Source of the DNA: Aeromicrobium sp. 9AM
GTDB lineage: Bacteria; Actinomycetota; Actinomycetes; Propionibacteriales; Nocardioidaceae
Length of the DNA stretch: 64,000 nt
NCBI RefSeq assembly: GCF_902506105.1
Contig: NZ_LR733303.1
Coordinates: forward strand, 1,116,001 to 1,180,000
Reading direction: 5' to 3'
Shown here piece after piece: positions 18,236-28,129 of the stretch (its first letter is position 1; the number at the start of each line of letters is the position of its first letter). The position numbers were made by a program, and so were the translations under genes. A model generated the notes under the pieces. The model made no database searches. It saw only the letters and a list, made by a program, of their open reading frames with translations, and was not told the origin of the DNA.

Positions 18236-20007
18236 TCCGCACCCATGACGCCGGAAGCCTGCGCGCCGAAGACATCGGCCAGCAGGTCACCCTCGCCGGA
18301 TGGGTGGCCCGTCGTCGAGATCACGGCGGTGTGGCGTTCATCGACCTTCGCGAGGCCTCAGGCGTGGTCCAGGTCGTCGTACGCGAGGAGGTCGCCCACC
18401 AGCTGCGGGCCGAGTTCTGCCTCAAGATCGTCGGGACGGTGCAGAAGCGCCCCGAGGGCAACGAGAACGCCGGCATCCCCACCGGCGACATCGAGGTCAT
18501 CGCCGAGGACGTCGAGATCCTCAGCGCCGCGGCACCCCTGCCGTTCCCGATCGACGACCACGTCGACGTCGGCGAGGAGGCGCGCCTCAAGTACCGCTAC
18601 CTCGACCTGCGCCGCACCGGCCCTGCTGCCGCCATCCGGCTGCGCAGCAAGGTCAACGCCGCGGCGCGCGAGGTGCTCGCCGCCAAGGACTTCGTCGAGA
18701 TCGAGACGCCGACCCTGACCCGCTCGACGCCCGAGGGTGCCCGCGACTTCCTCGTCCCGGCCCGGCTCAAGCCCGGCAGCTGGTACGCGCTGCCGCAGAG
18801 CCCCCAGCTCTTCAAGCAGCTGCTCATGGTCGGCGGCATGGAGCGCTACTACCAGATCGCCCGCTGCTATCGCGACGAAGACTTCCGCGCCGATCGCCAG
18901 CCGGAGTTCACCCAGCTCGACATCGAGATGAGCTTCGTCGAGCAGGCCGACGTGCTCGAGCTCATGGAGCAGATCCTCGTCAAGATGTGGTCGCTCATCG
19001 GCTACGAGATCCCGACGCCGATCCCGCACATGACGTACGCCGAGGCGATGCGCCGGTTCGGCTCCGACAAGCCCGACCTGCGCATGGGTCAGGAGCTCGT
19101 CGAGTGCACCGACTTCTTCAAGGACACGCCGTTCCGGGTGTTCCAGGCCGAGTACGTCGGCGCGGTCGTGATGCCCGGAGGCGCCTCGCAGCCTCGTCGG
19201 CAGTTCGACGCGTGGCAGGAGTGGGCCAAGCAGCGTGGTGCGCGCGGCCTGGCGTACATCACCATCTCCGAGGACGGTGAGCTCGGCGGTCCCGTCGCCA
19301 AGAACCTGTCCGACGCCGAGCGGGCCGGCATCGCCGAGCACGTGGGCGCCAAGCCGGGCGACTGCGTCTTCTTCGGCGCCGGCACGACCAAGGCCACCCG
19401 CGGCCTGCTCGGTGCCGCGCGCCTCGAGATCGGCGAGCGTTGCGACCTGATCGACAAGGACGCCTGGGAGTTCGTCTGGGTCGTCGACGCTCCGCTGTTC
19501 GAGCCGTCGAGCGACGCCGTCGCCTCAGGTGACGTCGCGGTGGGCGCCGGCGCCTGGACAGCCGTGCACCACGCGTTCACGTCGCCCCAGGACCTCGACA
19601 CGTTCGACACCGATCCCGGCAACGCGATCGCCTGGGCGTACGACATCGTCTGCAACGGCAACGAGCTCGGTGGTGGTTCGATCCGAATCCACCGCGAGGA
19701 CATCCAGAAGCGCGTCTTCGCGATGATGGGCATCGGCGAGGAGGAGGCGCAGGAGAAGTTCGGCTTCCTGCTCGACGCCTTCAGCTTCGGCGCCCCGCCC
19801 CACGGCGGCATCGCCGTCGGCATGGATCGCATCTGCGCCATGCTCGCGGGCGCGGACTCGATCCGCGAGGTCATCGCGTTCCCGAAGTCCGGCGGCGGAT
19901 TCGACCCGCTGACCGCGGCGCCGGCACCCATCACGCCGGAGCAGCGCAAGGACGCCGGTGTGGACTGGAAGCCCGAGCCCAAGAAGACCGACGCCCCATC
20001 GGCCTGA
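18232..20007 (+). CDS. aspS: aspartyl-tRNA synthetase
   Basis: The 591-residue bacterial-type AspRS charges tRNA-Asp, and possibly also tRNA-Asn in organisms without AsnRS (family knowledge, not testable here). An N-terminal OB-fold anticodon domain begins [20 protein letters not shown]. It is followed by [16 protein letters not shown], motif 2 in [19 protein letters not shown], a central GAD insertion domain, and motif 3 [13 protein letters not shown]. It starts with GTG overlapping the hisS stop. Confidence 0.96.
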
Positions 20008-20017
20008 CCCAGCGCAA

Positions 20018-20104
20018 AACTGTGCGAGTCTGCACCATCCTGGCCGTCGCGCCGGTGCGGACTCGCACAGTTCGAATCTGCACCGGGGGAGACTCGCACA
20101 GTTT
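20018..20104. repeat. three-copy palindromic repeat between aspS and rarA
   Basis: AACTGTGCGAGTCTGCACC (starting about 20019) is repeated in inverted orientation at about 20061-20079 (GGTGCGGACTCGCACAGTT) and again at about 20087-20103 (GAGACTCGCACAGTTTG). The copies could fold as alternative hairpins. It fills almost the whole gap and may also serve as a terminator. Confidence 0.75.
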
Positions 20105-20122
20105 GTGTCCCGGACCGGCAAC

Positions 20123-20128
20123 TAGGCT
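20123..20128 (+). promoter_or_regulatory. -10 box of leaderless promoter for rarA
   Basis: TAGGCT lies 6 nt before the ATG at 20135, with no ribosome-binding site between. Confidence 0.6.
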
Positions 20129-20134
20129 CGCCAC

Positions 20135-21499
20135 ATGAGCGACGACGGGCTGTTCGACCTTCCTGAGGCACCCCCGTCAACCGGCACGGGCGGCGGCAGT
20201 CTCTCCGGCAACACGCATGCCTCGGCGCCGTTGGCCGTACGCATGCGGCCGCAGTCGCTCGACGAGCTCGTCGGCCAGCAGCACCTGCTGGCTCCGGGCT
20301 CGCCGCTGCGGCAGATGATTGAGGGCAACCAGCCGCTGACGATCCTGCTGTGGGGGCCGCCCGGCACCGGCAAGACCACGATCGCGAGCCTGCTCAGCGC
20401 TCATACGCAGCGCCGTTTCGTCGAGGTCTCCGCGGTCTCGGCCGGCGTCAAGGAGGTCCGCGAGACGATCGCCGGTGCCCGTCGCGCGCTGGCGCAGAGC
20501 GGGGTCGAGACGGTCCTGTTCGTCGACGAGGTCCACCGCTTCAGCAAGTCCCAACAGGACGCGCTGCTGCCGGGTGTCGAGAACCGTTGGGTGTCGCTCG
20601 TCGCCGCGACGACCGAGAACCCGCACTTCAGCGTCATCTCGCCGCTGCTGTCGCGCTCACTGCTCCTGACGCTCGAGTCGCTGACCGACGACGACATCGG
20701 CGTGCTGGTCGACCGCGCGCTCAAGGACGAGCGCGGTCTGGGCGGCACCGTCACGCTGACCGACGAGGCCAAGAACCACCTCGTACGCCTCGCAGGTGGC
20801 GACGGCCGACGCGTGCTGACCTATCTCGAGGCCGCGGCGGGAGCCGCGACGAGCCAGGGCAAGACCGAGATCGACGTCGACGACGCCGCGCTGGCGGTCG
20901 ACAAGGCCGCGGTGCGCTACGACCGGCAGGGCGACCAGCACTACGACGTCATCAGCGCGTTCATCAAGTCGATCCGTGGGTCGGACGTCGACGCGTCCCT
21001 GCACTACCTGGCCCGGATGATCGAGGCGGGGGAGGACCCGCGATTCATCGCGCGGCGCCTGATGATCCACGCGAGCGAGGACATCGGCATGGCCGATCCG
21101 ACCGCGCTGCCGCTGGCCACCGCCACGGCGCAGGCCGTCGCGATGATCGGCTTCCCCGAGGCGCGCATCCCGTTGGCCCAGGCGGTGATCCACCTCGCGT
21201 CGGCGCCGAAGTCGAACGCTGTCGTCGAGGCGATCAACCGTGCGCAGGCGGACGTGCACGCCGGCAAGATCGGTGCCGTTCCACCCGCTCTGCGCGACGC
21301 GCACTACTCGGGGGCCAAGAAGCTCGGCCACGGTCACGACTACACATACCCCCACAATGACGTCCGCGGTGTGGTCGGCCAGCAGTACGCGCCTGACGAC
21401 GTCGACGGTGCGACGTATTACGAGCCCACCGAGCACGGGTTCGAGGCGCGGCTCGGTGAACGTCTCGCCGTGATCCGGGCCATCCTGCGCGACCGCTGA
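20135..21499 (+). CDS. rarA: replication-associated recombination ATPase RarA/MgsA
   Basis: A 454-residue AAA+ ATPase of the clamp-loader superfamily that acts at stalled replication forks. Walker [10 protein letters not shown] is near residue 73, Walker [19 protein letters not shown] near 129, and sensor 1 ATTENP near 153. The C-terminal RarA tetramerisation region holds [20 protein letters not shown] and the conserved end [19 protein letters not shown]. It appears leaderless. Confidence 0.95.
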   Translation: MSDDGLFDLPEAPPSTGTGGGSLSGNTHASAPLAVRMRPQSLDELVGQQHLLAPGSPLRQMIEGNQPLTILLWGPPGTGKTTIASLLSAHTQRRFVEVSAVSAGVKEVRETIAGARRALAQSGVETVLFVDEVHRFSKSQQDALLPGVENRWVSLVAATTENPHFSVISPLLSRSLLLTLESLTDDDIGVLVDRALKDERGLGGTVTLTDEAKNHLVRLAGGDGRRVLTYLEAAAGAATSQGKTEIDVDDAALAVDKAAVRYDRQGDQHYDVISAFIKSIRGSDVDASLHYLARMIEAGEDPRFIARRLMIHASEDIGMADPTALPLATATAQAVAMIGFPEARIPLAQAVIHLASAPKSNAVVEAINRAQADVHAGKIGAVPPALRDAHYSGAKKLGHGHDYTYPHNDVRGVVGQQYAPDDVDGATYYEPTEHGFEARLGERLAVIRAILRDR

Positions 21500-21504
21500 C
21501 GAGA

Positions 21505-21510
21505 TAGGCT
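21505..21510 (+). promoter_or_regulatory. -10 box of leaderless promoter
   Basis: TAGGCT lies 7 nt before the ATG at 21518. This spacing argues for that ATG over the in-frame GTG at 21512. Confidence 0.55.
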
Positions 21511-21517
21511 CGTGGGC

Positions 21518-21982
21518 ATGTCGGCGGAGCTCTGGATCCTCGTCGCGACCGCAGTTCTCGCGGTCGTGGCGATCGGTGCTGCGCTCGTTGCCGTACGCGC
21601 CGCCCGCCGGGTCGTCCCGCCCGTGGAGTCCCGGCCGGCCGTGACGGCGCCCTACGAGTCCTCGCTGGTGATCACGTACGACGAGCCCCGGCCGGTGCCG
21701 GTGTCGCAGGAGCTCGAGCCGCGTCTGGTCGAGGGCCGGCTGATCGTGCCCCCGTCGCAGCAGCAGGTCGTCAACACCGCGCTGGGACGTCCCGGCGTAC
21801 GCCTCTCGATCCTCGCTCACGGGATCGCCCACGCACTGCGGCCCGAGAGCCGCGACCGCATCACGTCGCTGATGCGCCGCGAGTACCGCCGCCGTCGCCG
21901 CGAACGCCTGCAAGCCGGCCGTCGCGCCGTTCGCGCGGGCCGCCCGACACCGCCCTCCGAGGAATGGCTGGGGGGTCCGTGA
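21518..21982 (+). CDS. single-span membrane protein of unknown function
   Basis: A 154-residue protein with an N-terminal membrane helix (about residues 6-27) and a Pro/Val-rich linker. A cytosolic part ends in a strikingly basic stretch (YRRRRRERLQAGRRAVRAGR, about 122-141). I do not recognise a family. The gene lies between rarA and the small gene before alaS, where other actinobacteria carry a DUF948 gene; similarity to that family is not evident. A dispersed intergenic repeat begins at its stop codon. Confidence 0.65.
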   Translation: MSAELWILVATAVLAVVAIGAALVAVRAARRVVPPVESRPAVTAPYESSLVITYDEPRPVPVSQELEPRLVEGRLIVPPSQQQVVNTALGRPGVRLSILAHGIAHALRPESRDRITSLMRREYRRRRRERLQAGRRAVRAGRPTPPSEEWLGGP

Positions 21983-22063
21983 ACGAGCGCCAGCGAGTGA
22001 ACAATCAAGCATCGATGCCGGCACCTCCGTACCGTTGCTTCTCATTGGAGGTGACGGCATGAG
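21980..22063 (+). repeat. dispersed intergenic element, copy 1
   Basis: TGAACGAGCGCCAGCGA begins at the preceding gene's stop codon. Later come ATGCCG, CGTACCGT and GACGGCATGAG at the next start. The same arrangement of blocks is found at 41664-41750 between carB and pyrF, with nearly the same length. Confidence 0.65.
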
Positions 22064-22331
22064 ATCGCGAGTGGTGTGGTTCGCGGCCGGCTCCGCGGCC
22101 GGTCTCTACGCCTCGGTCAAGGCGCGTCGAGCCGCCTACCGGCTCTCCACGCCGGGTCTCGTCGACCAGGCCGCAGCCCTCGGGCTCGGCTGGCGAGCGT
22201 TCAGCTCAGAGCTGCGAGACGGCATGGAGACTCGTCAGCGCGACATCGCGCGCGAGCTGTCCGGCACCCCCGATGCCCACACCGACCTGCTCCGCCTCGA
22301 GGCCGAGCACACCCAGAAGGACCAGACCTGA
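22059..22331 (+). CDS. small membrane-associated protein (DUF6167-like)
   Basis: A 90-residue protein with a short hydrophobic N terminus ([20 protein letters not shown]) followed by a charged, probably helical tail. Its size and its place directly before alaS, with overlapping stop and start, recall DUF6167 proteins of actinobacteria. That assignment is from context and memory only. The ATG at 22059 follows TTGGAGGTGA, and an in-frame TTG at 22035 is disregarded. Confidence 0.7.
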   Translation: MRSRVVWFAAGSAAGLYASVKARRAAYRLSTPGLVDQAAALGLGWRAFSSELRDGMETRQRDIARELSGTPDAHTDLLRLEAEHTQKDQT

Positions 22332-24988
22332 TGCTGACCGCGGAGATCCGCCGCCGATTCCTCGCGCACTTCGAGAACGCCGGCCACACCGTCGTACCCT
22401 CGGCACCGTTGCTGTTCGACGACCCCAACCTGCTGTTCGTCAACGCCGGCATGGTGCCGTTCAAGCCCTACTTCCTGGGCCAGGAGACCCCGCCGTGGGA
22501 CACCGCCACGAGCGTCCAGAAGTGCGTACGCACGCAGGACATCGAGGAGGTCGGCAAGACCACCCGCCACGGCACGTTCTTCCAGATGAACGGCAACTTC
22601 TCGTTCGGCGACTACTTCAAGGCCGGCGCCATCACACACGCGTGGACCCTCATCACGAGCTCGGTGGACGAGGGCGGTCTCGGCTTCGACCCCGACACGA
22701 TCTGGGTCACGGTGCTGCACTCCGACGACGAGGCGCGCAGCCTCTGGAAGGAGATCGCCGGCCTGCCCGACGAGCGCATCCAGAGCCGCGGCCTGCTCGA
22801 CAACTACTGGCACATGGGCGTCGCCGGTCCGGGCGGACCCGCGAGCGAGATCTATGTCGACCGCGGCCCCGAGTTCGGACCTGAGGGCGGCCCGGTCGTC
22901 GACGAGGACCGCTTCCTCGAGATCTGGAACCTCGTGTTCATGCAGGAGGAGATCACCAACGTCCGCGCCAAGGACCAGTTCGACGTCATCGGCGACCTGC
23001 CCAACAAGAACATCGACACCGGCATGGGCCTCGAGCGCGTCGCCTACCTGCTGCAGGGCAAGGGCAACCTCTACGAGATCGACGAGGTCTACCCCGTCAT
23101 CGAGAAGGCCTCGGAGATCTCCGGGCGCACCTACGGCAAGGACCATGCCGACGACGTCCGCTTCCGCGTGGTCGCCGACCACGTGCGCAGCGGCCTGATG
23201 CTGATGGGCGACGGCGTCACGCCGGGCAACGAGGCACGCGGCTACGTCCTGCGCCGTCTGCTGCGCCGTGCCGTGCGCTCGATGCGCCTGCTGGGCTATG
23301 ACGACCCGGCGCTGCCCGAGCTGCTGCCGGTCAGCCTCGACCGCATGAAGGCGTCCTACCCCGAGCTCGAGGCCGACTTCCCGCGCATCTCCCAGATCGC
23401 GTACGCCGAGGAGGACGCGTTCCGCCAGACCCTCGGCAAGGGCACGCAGATCTTCGAGAGCGCGGCCATCGCGGTCAAGGACGGCGGCGGCACGACGCTG
23501 CCCGGCGAGCAGGCGTTCGCGCTCCACGACACGTACGGCTTCCCGATCGACCTGACGCTCGAGATGGCGTCGGAGCAGGGCCTTGCGGTCGACGAGGAGG
23601 GCTTCCGTGCCCTCATGGCCGAGCAGCGGTCCCGCGCCAAGGCCGACGCGAAGTCCAAGAAGGGTGCGCACGCCGACACCACGGTCTATCGCGCGGCGCT
23701 CGACGCCAACGGCCCGACGGACTGGCTGGCCTACACCGACCTCACGACCGAGTCGCGCGTCATCGCGCTGATCGCCGGTGGTGACAGCGTCCCGGCGATA
23801 TCCGCCGGATCGATCGGCGAGGTCGTGCTCGACCGCACCCCGTTCTACGCCGAGTCCGGCGGTCAGCACGCAGACGCCGGCGTCCTGACCTGGGACGGCG
23901 GTCGCGCCGAGGTGCTCGACGTCCAGCGCCCCGTACGCGGTCTCGTCGTGCACCAGGTCCGCGTGCTCGAGGGCGAGCTGACGCTCGACCGGCAGCTCGA
24001 GGCGGCCGTGGACCCCGAATGGCGTCTCGGCGCCCGGCAGGCCCACTCCGGCACGCACGTCGTGCACGCCGCCCTGCGCGAGGTGCTCGGCCCCACGGCG
24101 CTGCAGTCCGGCTCCTACAACCGGCCCGGCTACCTCCGACTCGACTTCGGCTGGAACGGCGCACTCTCGCCGGAGCAGCTGCACCAGGTCGAGGAGGCAT
24201 CCAACCGCGCGTTGCGCGCCGACCTCCCGGTCAGTGCCCAGATCATGTCGCTGCCCGAGGCTCGTGAGTTCGGCGCGCTCGCGCTGTTCGGCGAGACGTA
24301 CGGCGAGGACGTCCGCGTCGTCGAGATCGGCGGCCCGTGGTCGCGCGAGCTCTGCGGTGGTACCCACGTCGAGCGCTCGTCGCAGATCGGCACGCTCGTC
24401 GTCACGTCCGACGGCTCGGTCGGCGCCGGCAACCGGCGCATCGAGGCGCTGACCGGCATCGAAGGCTTTGAGTATCTCGCCCGCGAGCGCGACGTCGTGC
24501 GCCAGCTGACCGACATCCTCAAGACCCAGCCCGACGAGGTCCCGGCGCGCGTGAAGGACCTGGTCGAGCGGCTCAAGGCGGCCGAGAAGGTCGCCGAGCG
24601 CATGAAGGCGGCTCAGCTCGTGGGTGCTGCCGGTGACATCGCAGCCAAGGCCAAGGACATCGGCGGTGTGGCCTACGTCGGCCACCATGCGGCCGGCGCC
24701 GGCGGGGGCGACGTACGCACCCTGGCGCTCGACATCCGCGGTCGCCTCCGCGATCGCCCCGCGGTCGTGGTGGTGATCGGCGACGCCGGCGACAAGCCCG
24801 CAGCCGTGGTCGCGCTCAACGAGGCCGCTCAGGAGCGTGGGCTCTCGGCCAACCAGCTCATCGGTGTCGTCGGCGACAAGATCGGCGGACGCGGCGGCGG
24901 CAAGGCCGACGTCGCGCAGGGCGGTGGCACCGACGTCTCGGCGATCCCGGCGGCCCTCGCAGCGGTCGAGGCGGCACTGTCAGCGTGA
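22331..24988 (+). CDS. alaS: alanyl-tRNA synthetase
   Basis: The 885-residue AlaRS has an N-terminal class II catalytic core ([16 protein letters not shown] and [15 protein letters not shown]). Its editing domain carries zinc ligands HSGTHVVH (near 574-581) and CGGTHVE (near 677-683). A coiled-coil and C-Ala region follows. The stop overlaps the GTG start of ruvX, giving the conserved alaS-ruvX-mltG-aroE order. Confidence 0.96.
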   Translation: MLTAEIRRRFLAHFENAGHTVVPSAPLLFDDPNLLFVNAGMVPFKPYFLGQETPPWDTATSVQKCVRTQDIEEVGKTTRHGTFFQMNGNFSFGDYFKAGAITHAWTLITSSVDEGGLGFDPDTIWVTVLHSDDEARSLWKEIAGLPDERIQSRGLLDNYWHMGVAGPGGPASEIYVDRGPEFGPEGGPVVDEDRFLEIWNLVFMQEEITNVRAKDQFDVIGDLPNKNIDTGMGLERVAYLLQGKGNLYEIDEVYPVIEKASEISGRTYGKDHADDVRFRVVADHVRSGLMLMGDGVTPGNEARGYVLRRLLRRAVRSMRLLGYDDPALPELLPVSLDRMKASYPELEADFPRISQIAYAEEDAFRQTLGKGTQIFESAAIAVKDGGGTTLPGEQAFALHDTYGFPIDLTLEMASEQGLAVDEEGFRALMAEQRSRAKADAKSKKGAHADTTVYRAALDANGPTDWLAYTDLTTESRVIALIAGGDSVPAISAGSIGEVVLDRTPFYAESGGQHADAGVLTWDGGRAEVLDVQRPVRGLVVHQVRVLEGELTLDRQLEAAVDPEWRLGARQAHSGTHVVHAALREVLGPTALQSGSYNRPGYLRLDFGWNGALSPEQLHQVEEASNRALRADLPVSAQIMSLPEAREFGALALFGETYGEDVRVVEIGGPWSRELCGGTHVERSSQIGTLVVTSDGSVGAGNRRIEALTGIEGFEYLARERDVVRQLTDILKTQPDEVPARVKDLVERLKAAEKVAERMKAAQLVGAAGDIAAKAKDIGGVAYVGHHAAGAGGGDVRTLALDIRGRLRDRPAVVVVIGDAGDKPAAVVALNEAAQERGLSANQLIGVVGDKIGGRGGGKADVAQGGGTDVSAIPAALAAVEAALSA

Positions 24989-25437
24989 CGATGCGTCGTG
25001 GGCGGCGGCTCGGTGTGGATGTCGGTGACGTACGCATCGGGGTCGCCGTGAGCGATCCAGACGGCATCCTGGCGACGCCGGTCGAGACCGTGCCGGCGGG
25101 TCCGGACGCCATCGGACGGCTGGCCGAGCTCGTCCGGGAGTACGACGCGCTCGAGTGCGTCGTCGGGCTGCCGGTGGGCCTGTCGGGGCGCGAGGGCCCG
25201 GCTGCGGCCAAGGTGCGTACGTTCTGCGCCGAGCTGCTGCCGGCGATCAAGCCCGTGCCGATCAGGCTGTTCGACGAGCGCATGTCGACCATGACGGCCG
25301 CAGGCCAGCTGCGACACAGCAACCGGTCCGGAGCGTCCAGGCGCACCGTGATCGACCAGGCTGCCGCTACGGTGATCCTGCAGACAGCACTGGACACAGA
25401 ACGGACCCGAGGGTCTGCTCCCGGAGAGAGCGTGTGA
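24985..25437 (+). CDS. ruvX: RuvX/YqgF RNase H-fold protein
   Basis: A 150-residue RNase H-fold protein of the YqgF family, proposed to act in pre-16S rRNA 5' processing and also described as a putative Holliday junction resolvase. The nuclease-like Asp is in [15 protein letters not shown] (about 10-24). [10 protein letters not shown] and [10 protein letters not shown] follow, and a final Asp lies in [10 protein letters not shown]. It starts with GTG overlapping alaS; an ATG two codons later is possible. Confidence 0.9.
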   Translation: MTMRRGRRLGVDVGDVRIGVAVSDPDGILATPVETVPAGPDAIGRLAELVREYDALECVVGLPVGLSGREGPAAAKVRTFCAELLPAIKPVPIRLFDERMSTMTAAGQLRHSNRSGASRRTVIDQAAATVILQTALDTERTRGSAPGESV

Positions 25438-25444
25438 GGGATCG

Positions 25445-26590
25445 ATGAGTGACAGCGGACTGGACCTGATGACGGGTGGGTCCTCAGGCCCCGGGCGCAG
25501 GCGTGCGGACTCGCCGCCCAGCAAGCCGTGGGGACGCCGGATCGTGACGCTGCTGGTCATCCTGGCGCTCGTGTTCGGCGGCTACTTCGTCTGGACCAAG
25601 GTGTCGGGCTACATCAGCGGACCCGCCGACTACTCCGGCAGCGGCACGGGCAGCGTGGTCGTCGAGATCCCCAGGAACTCCAACGGCCAGCAGATGGCTG
25701 ACATCCTCGCCAAGAAGGACGTCGTCAAGAGCGCCGAGGCGTTCTACCAGCTCGCCCTCAAGGACACCCGGTTCCAGGCGATCCAGGCCGGGTTCTACAA
25801 GCTCAAGAAGCAGATGTCCGCCGAGGCCGCGATGAAGGCGCTCGTCAACAAGGGCAACATCGTCGGCGCTCCGGGGGAGTCGCGGGTGACGATCCCCGAG
25901 GGCTCGCGCATCAAGAACATCACCAAGATCATCGCCGCCAAGACCAAGATCTCCGCTGCGGACGTCAAGAAGGCCCTCGCCGATCCCGACGCCATCGGCC
26001 TGCCGGCCGTGGCCAAGGGCAACCCCGAGGGCTACCTCTTCCCGGCGACCTACTCGGTCGGCGCCAAGACGACGGCGGTCCAGCTGCTCAAGCAGATGGT
26101 CGCCAAGACGCTCTCGGTGGCCAAGGACCTCGACATCGGCACGCGCGCCCGCGCGCTCGGCCTCAACGGCGAGCAGGTGCTCACGGTCGCCAGCATCATC
26201 GAGTACGAGGCACGGAAGTCCTCGGACTACCCCAAGGTCGCGCGCGTGCTCTACAACCGCCTCAAGGACGGCATGCTGCTGCAGCTCGACTCGACGGTCT
26301 CGTACGCCAGCGGTCGCGAGGGCGACGTGTTCACGACCGAGGCCGAGCGCAACTCGGACTCGCCCTACAACACGTACAAGGCCCCGGGCCTGCCGCCGGG
26401 ACCGATCGGCTCGCCCGGCGCGAAGACGATCGAGGCGGCGCTCAACCCGGCGGACGGAGCATGGCTCTACTTCGTGGCGGTCAACCTCGAGACCGGCGAG
26501 ACGGTGTTCTCCAACACGAAGGCCGAGCACGACGCCGCCGTCAAGAAGCTCGAGCAGTACTGCCAGACCGCCGACGACAAGATCTGCTGA
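25445..26590 (+). CDS. mltG: endolytic murein transglycosylase MltG
   Basis: A 381-residue membrane-anchored lytic transglycosylase thought to cut nascent glycan strands. It has a basic cytoplasmic start, one membrane span near 34-53, a LysM-like region (EIPRNSNGQQMADIL), and the YceG domain. The catalytic Glu is in VASIIEYEA (near 240). QLDSTVSYA, YNTYKAPGLPPGPI and PADGAWLYFV are family signatures. Its stop overlaps aroE (TGATG). Confidence 0.94.
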   Translation: MSDSGLDLMTGGSSGPGRRRADSPPSKPWGRRIVTLLVILALVFGGYFVWTKVSGYISGPADYSGSGTGSVVVEIPRNSNGQQMADILAKKDVVKSAEAFYQLALKDTRFQAIQAGFYKLKKQMSAEAAMKALVNKGNIVGAPGESRVTIPEGSRIKNITKIIAAKTKISAADVKKALADPDAIGLPAVAKGNPEGYLFPATYSVGAKTTAVQLLKQMVAKTLSVAKDLDIGTRARALGLNGEQVLTVASIIEYEARKSSDYPKVARVLYNRLKDGMLLQLDSTVSYASGREGDVFTTEAERNSDSPYNTYKAPGLPPGPIGSPGAKTIEAALNPADGAWLYFVAVNLETGETVFSNTKAEHDAAVKKLEQYCQTADDKIC

Positions 26591-27393
26591 TGCGCTGCGC
26601 CGTCCTGGGCTCGCCGATCGCCCACTCGCTGTCGCCGGCGATGCACCGGGCGGCCTATGCCGAGCTCGGGCTCGACTGGACCTACGAAGCCGTCGAGCTC
26701 GAGGAGGACACCCTCGAGGCGTTCCTGTCGGCGCTCGGCGACGACGTGCGCGGCTTCTCGGTCACCGCGCCGCTCAAACGGCGTACGGCGGAGCTGGTTG
26801 GCGAGGCCACCGAGATCGTCGGCCGACTCGGCGTGGCCAACACGATCATCGTCGAGGACACCGGACTCCGCTCCGACAACACCGACGTGCCCGGCGCCAT
26901 CGCGGCACTGCACGAGCGGGGTGTCGAACGCGCCACCTCGGCCCGCATCCTCGGTGGCGGCGCGACCGCTGCCTCCATGGCGTACGCCGTGTCGATCATG
27001 GGCGCCGAGCGTGTCGAGTTCGTCGTCCGTGAGCCGTCCCGCGCCTCGGCGGCGGCGCAGGTCGCCAAGGCGGCCGGCCTCGAGGTCACGATCCACACCG
27101 TCGACGAGCCGCTGATCGACAAGCTCGACCTGCTGATCTCGACAGTCCCCGGCGATGTCGTCGGATCGCGGTCGCATGAGTTCGTCGAGTCCTCCCGCGC
27201 CGTGTTCGACGTCGTCTACGACCCGTGGCCCACGCCGCTGGCCAAGGCTGCCGAGCAGGCCGACGTACGTGTGGTGTCGGGCCTGGATCTGCTGGCCCAC
27301 CAGGCTGCGCTGCAGGTCGAGCTCATGACCGGCACCCAGGTTTCTCCACAGCTGTTGCGCAAGGCGGCACTGGCCGCGCTCGCGACCCGCTAG
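26590..27393 (+). CDS. aroE: shikimate dehydrogenase
   Basis: Reduces 3-dehydroshikimate to shikimate with NADPH. The 267-residue protein begins with the substrate-binding GSPIAHSLSPAMHRAAYAEL. It shows VTAPLKRR with the catalytic Lys (near 61), NTDVPGA, a nucleotide-binding LGGGATAASMAYA (near 119), and DVVYDPWPTPL. It overlaps mltG. The other shikimate genes (aroC, aroK, aroB) follow after the prepilin peptidase gene. Confidence 0.94.
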   Translation: MRCAVLGSPIAHSLSPAMHRAAYAELGLDWTYEAVELEEDTLEAFLSALGDDVRGFSVTAPLKRRTAELVGEATEIVGRLGVANTIIVEDTGLRSDNTDVPGAIAALHERGVERATSARILGGGATAASMAYAVSIMGAERVEFVVREPSRASAAAQVAKAAGLEVTIHTVDEPLIDKLDLLISTVPGDVVGSRSHEFVESSRAVFDVVYDPWPTPLAKAAEQADVRVVSGLDLLAHQAALQVELMTGTQVSPQLLRKAALAALATR

Positions 27394-27396
27394 GTT
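27391..27396 (+). promoter_or_regulatory. -10 box of leaderless promoter for the prepilin peptidase gene
   Basis: TAGGTT lies 7 nt before the GTG at 27404; the box includes the aroE stop codon. Confidence 0.5.
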
Positions 27397-27403
27397 CGCT
27401 GGC

Positions 27404-28075
27404 GTGACCATCGCCATCGCCGCTCTCGCAGCGGCTCTCCTCGGCGCTGCCGGACCGTACGTCATGCGGAGGATCCCCGAGCCTCCTGAGCCCGACGAGG
27501 GCAAGGTGACCTATGAGGCGCTGTCGCACACCAAGGGTCTGACGGTCGGCCTCGCGCTGGGGGCTGCGGTCATGGCGGGCGTCGTGGCGTGGCGCATCGA
27601 CCACGCCGAGCTCGTGCCGGTCTGGGTCCTGGTCACCGGGGTCGGCTCATGGCTGGTCTTCATCGACTGGCGCACCCGCCTGCTGCCGTACGTCATCGTG
27701 GCGCCGACCTATCTGGCCACCTTGTTGCTGGTCGGCCTCGGTGCGCTGCTGCTGCGTGACGTGCACGTCCTCGTCGACGCGCTGGTGGCCAATGTCGTCG
27801 TCTACGTCATCTACCGCATCCTTCACGCGATCGCGCGCGGGGCGTTCGGCTTCGGCGACGTACGCCTGGCCGGCCTGCTGGCGCCGGCGCTCGGCGCGCT
27901 CGGCACCAACGAGGTCCTGGTCGGCATGTACGCCGGATTCATCCTCGGCGCCGTGTTCGGCGTGGTGCTGTCGCGGCTCAAGCTCGTCGACCCCAAGTCG
28001 TACGCGTTCGGGCCCTACATGGTCGTCGGCGCGGTCATCGGCGCAGCGTGGGGCCCCTCGCTCTACAGCTTCTGA
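27404..28075 (+). CDS. A24-family prepilin peptidase
   Basis: A 223-residue polytopic membrane aspartyl protease of the prepilin/TadV type. Catalytic Asp88 is in FIDWRTRLLP and Asp152 in GFGDVRLAG. About six or seven hydrophobic segments are visible. The N-terminal zinc and methyltransferase domain of full PilD enzymes is absent. Position between aroE and aroC is common in actinobacteria. No pilin genes occur in the window, so the substrate is unknown. Confidence 0.88.
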   Translation: MTIAIAALAAALLGAAGPYVMRRIPEPPEPDEGKVTYEALSHTKGLTVGLALGAAVMAGVVAWRIDHAELVPVWVLVTGVGSWLVFIDWRTRLLPYVIVAPTYLATLLLVGLGALLLRDVHVLVDALVANVVVYVIYRILHAIARGAFGFGDVRLAGLLAPALGALGTNEVLVGMYAGFILGAVFGVVLSRLKLVDPKSYAFGPYMVVGAVIGAAWGPSLYSF

Positions 28076-28079
28076 GCGG

Positions 28080-28096
28080 GGGACGGACGCCGTCCC
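28080..28096 (+). terminator. short hairpin after the prepilin peptidase gene
   Basis: GGGACG (28080-28085) pairs with CGTCCC (28091-28096) around a 5-nt loop, 4 nt after the stop codon. It is a weak terminator candidate without a T-run. Confidence 0.35.
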
Positions 28097-28116
28097 GGGT
28101 TGCGCATGGGGCGTGG

Positions 28117-28122
28117 GAGAAT
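28117..28122 (+). promoter_or_regulatory. -10 box of a possible leaderless promoter for aroC
   Basis: GAGAAT lies 7 nt before the aroC ATG at 28130. It is a weaker match than the TAGGCT boxes elsewhere. Confidence 0.35.
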
Positions 28123-28129
28123 TGCTCCC

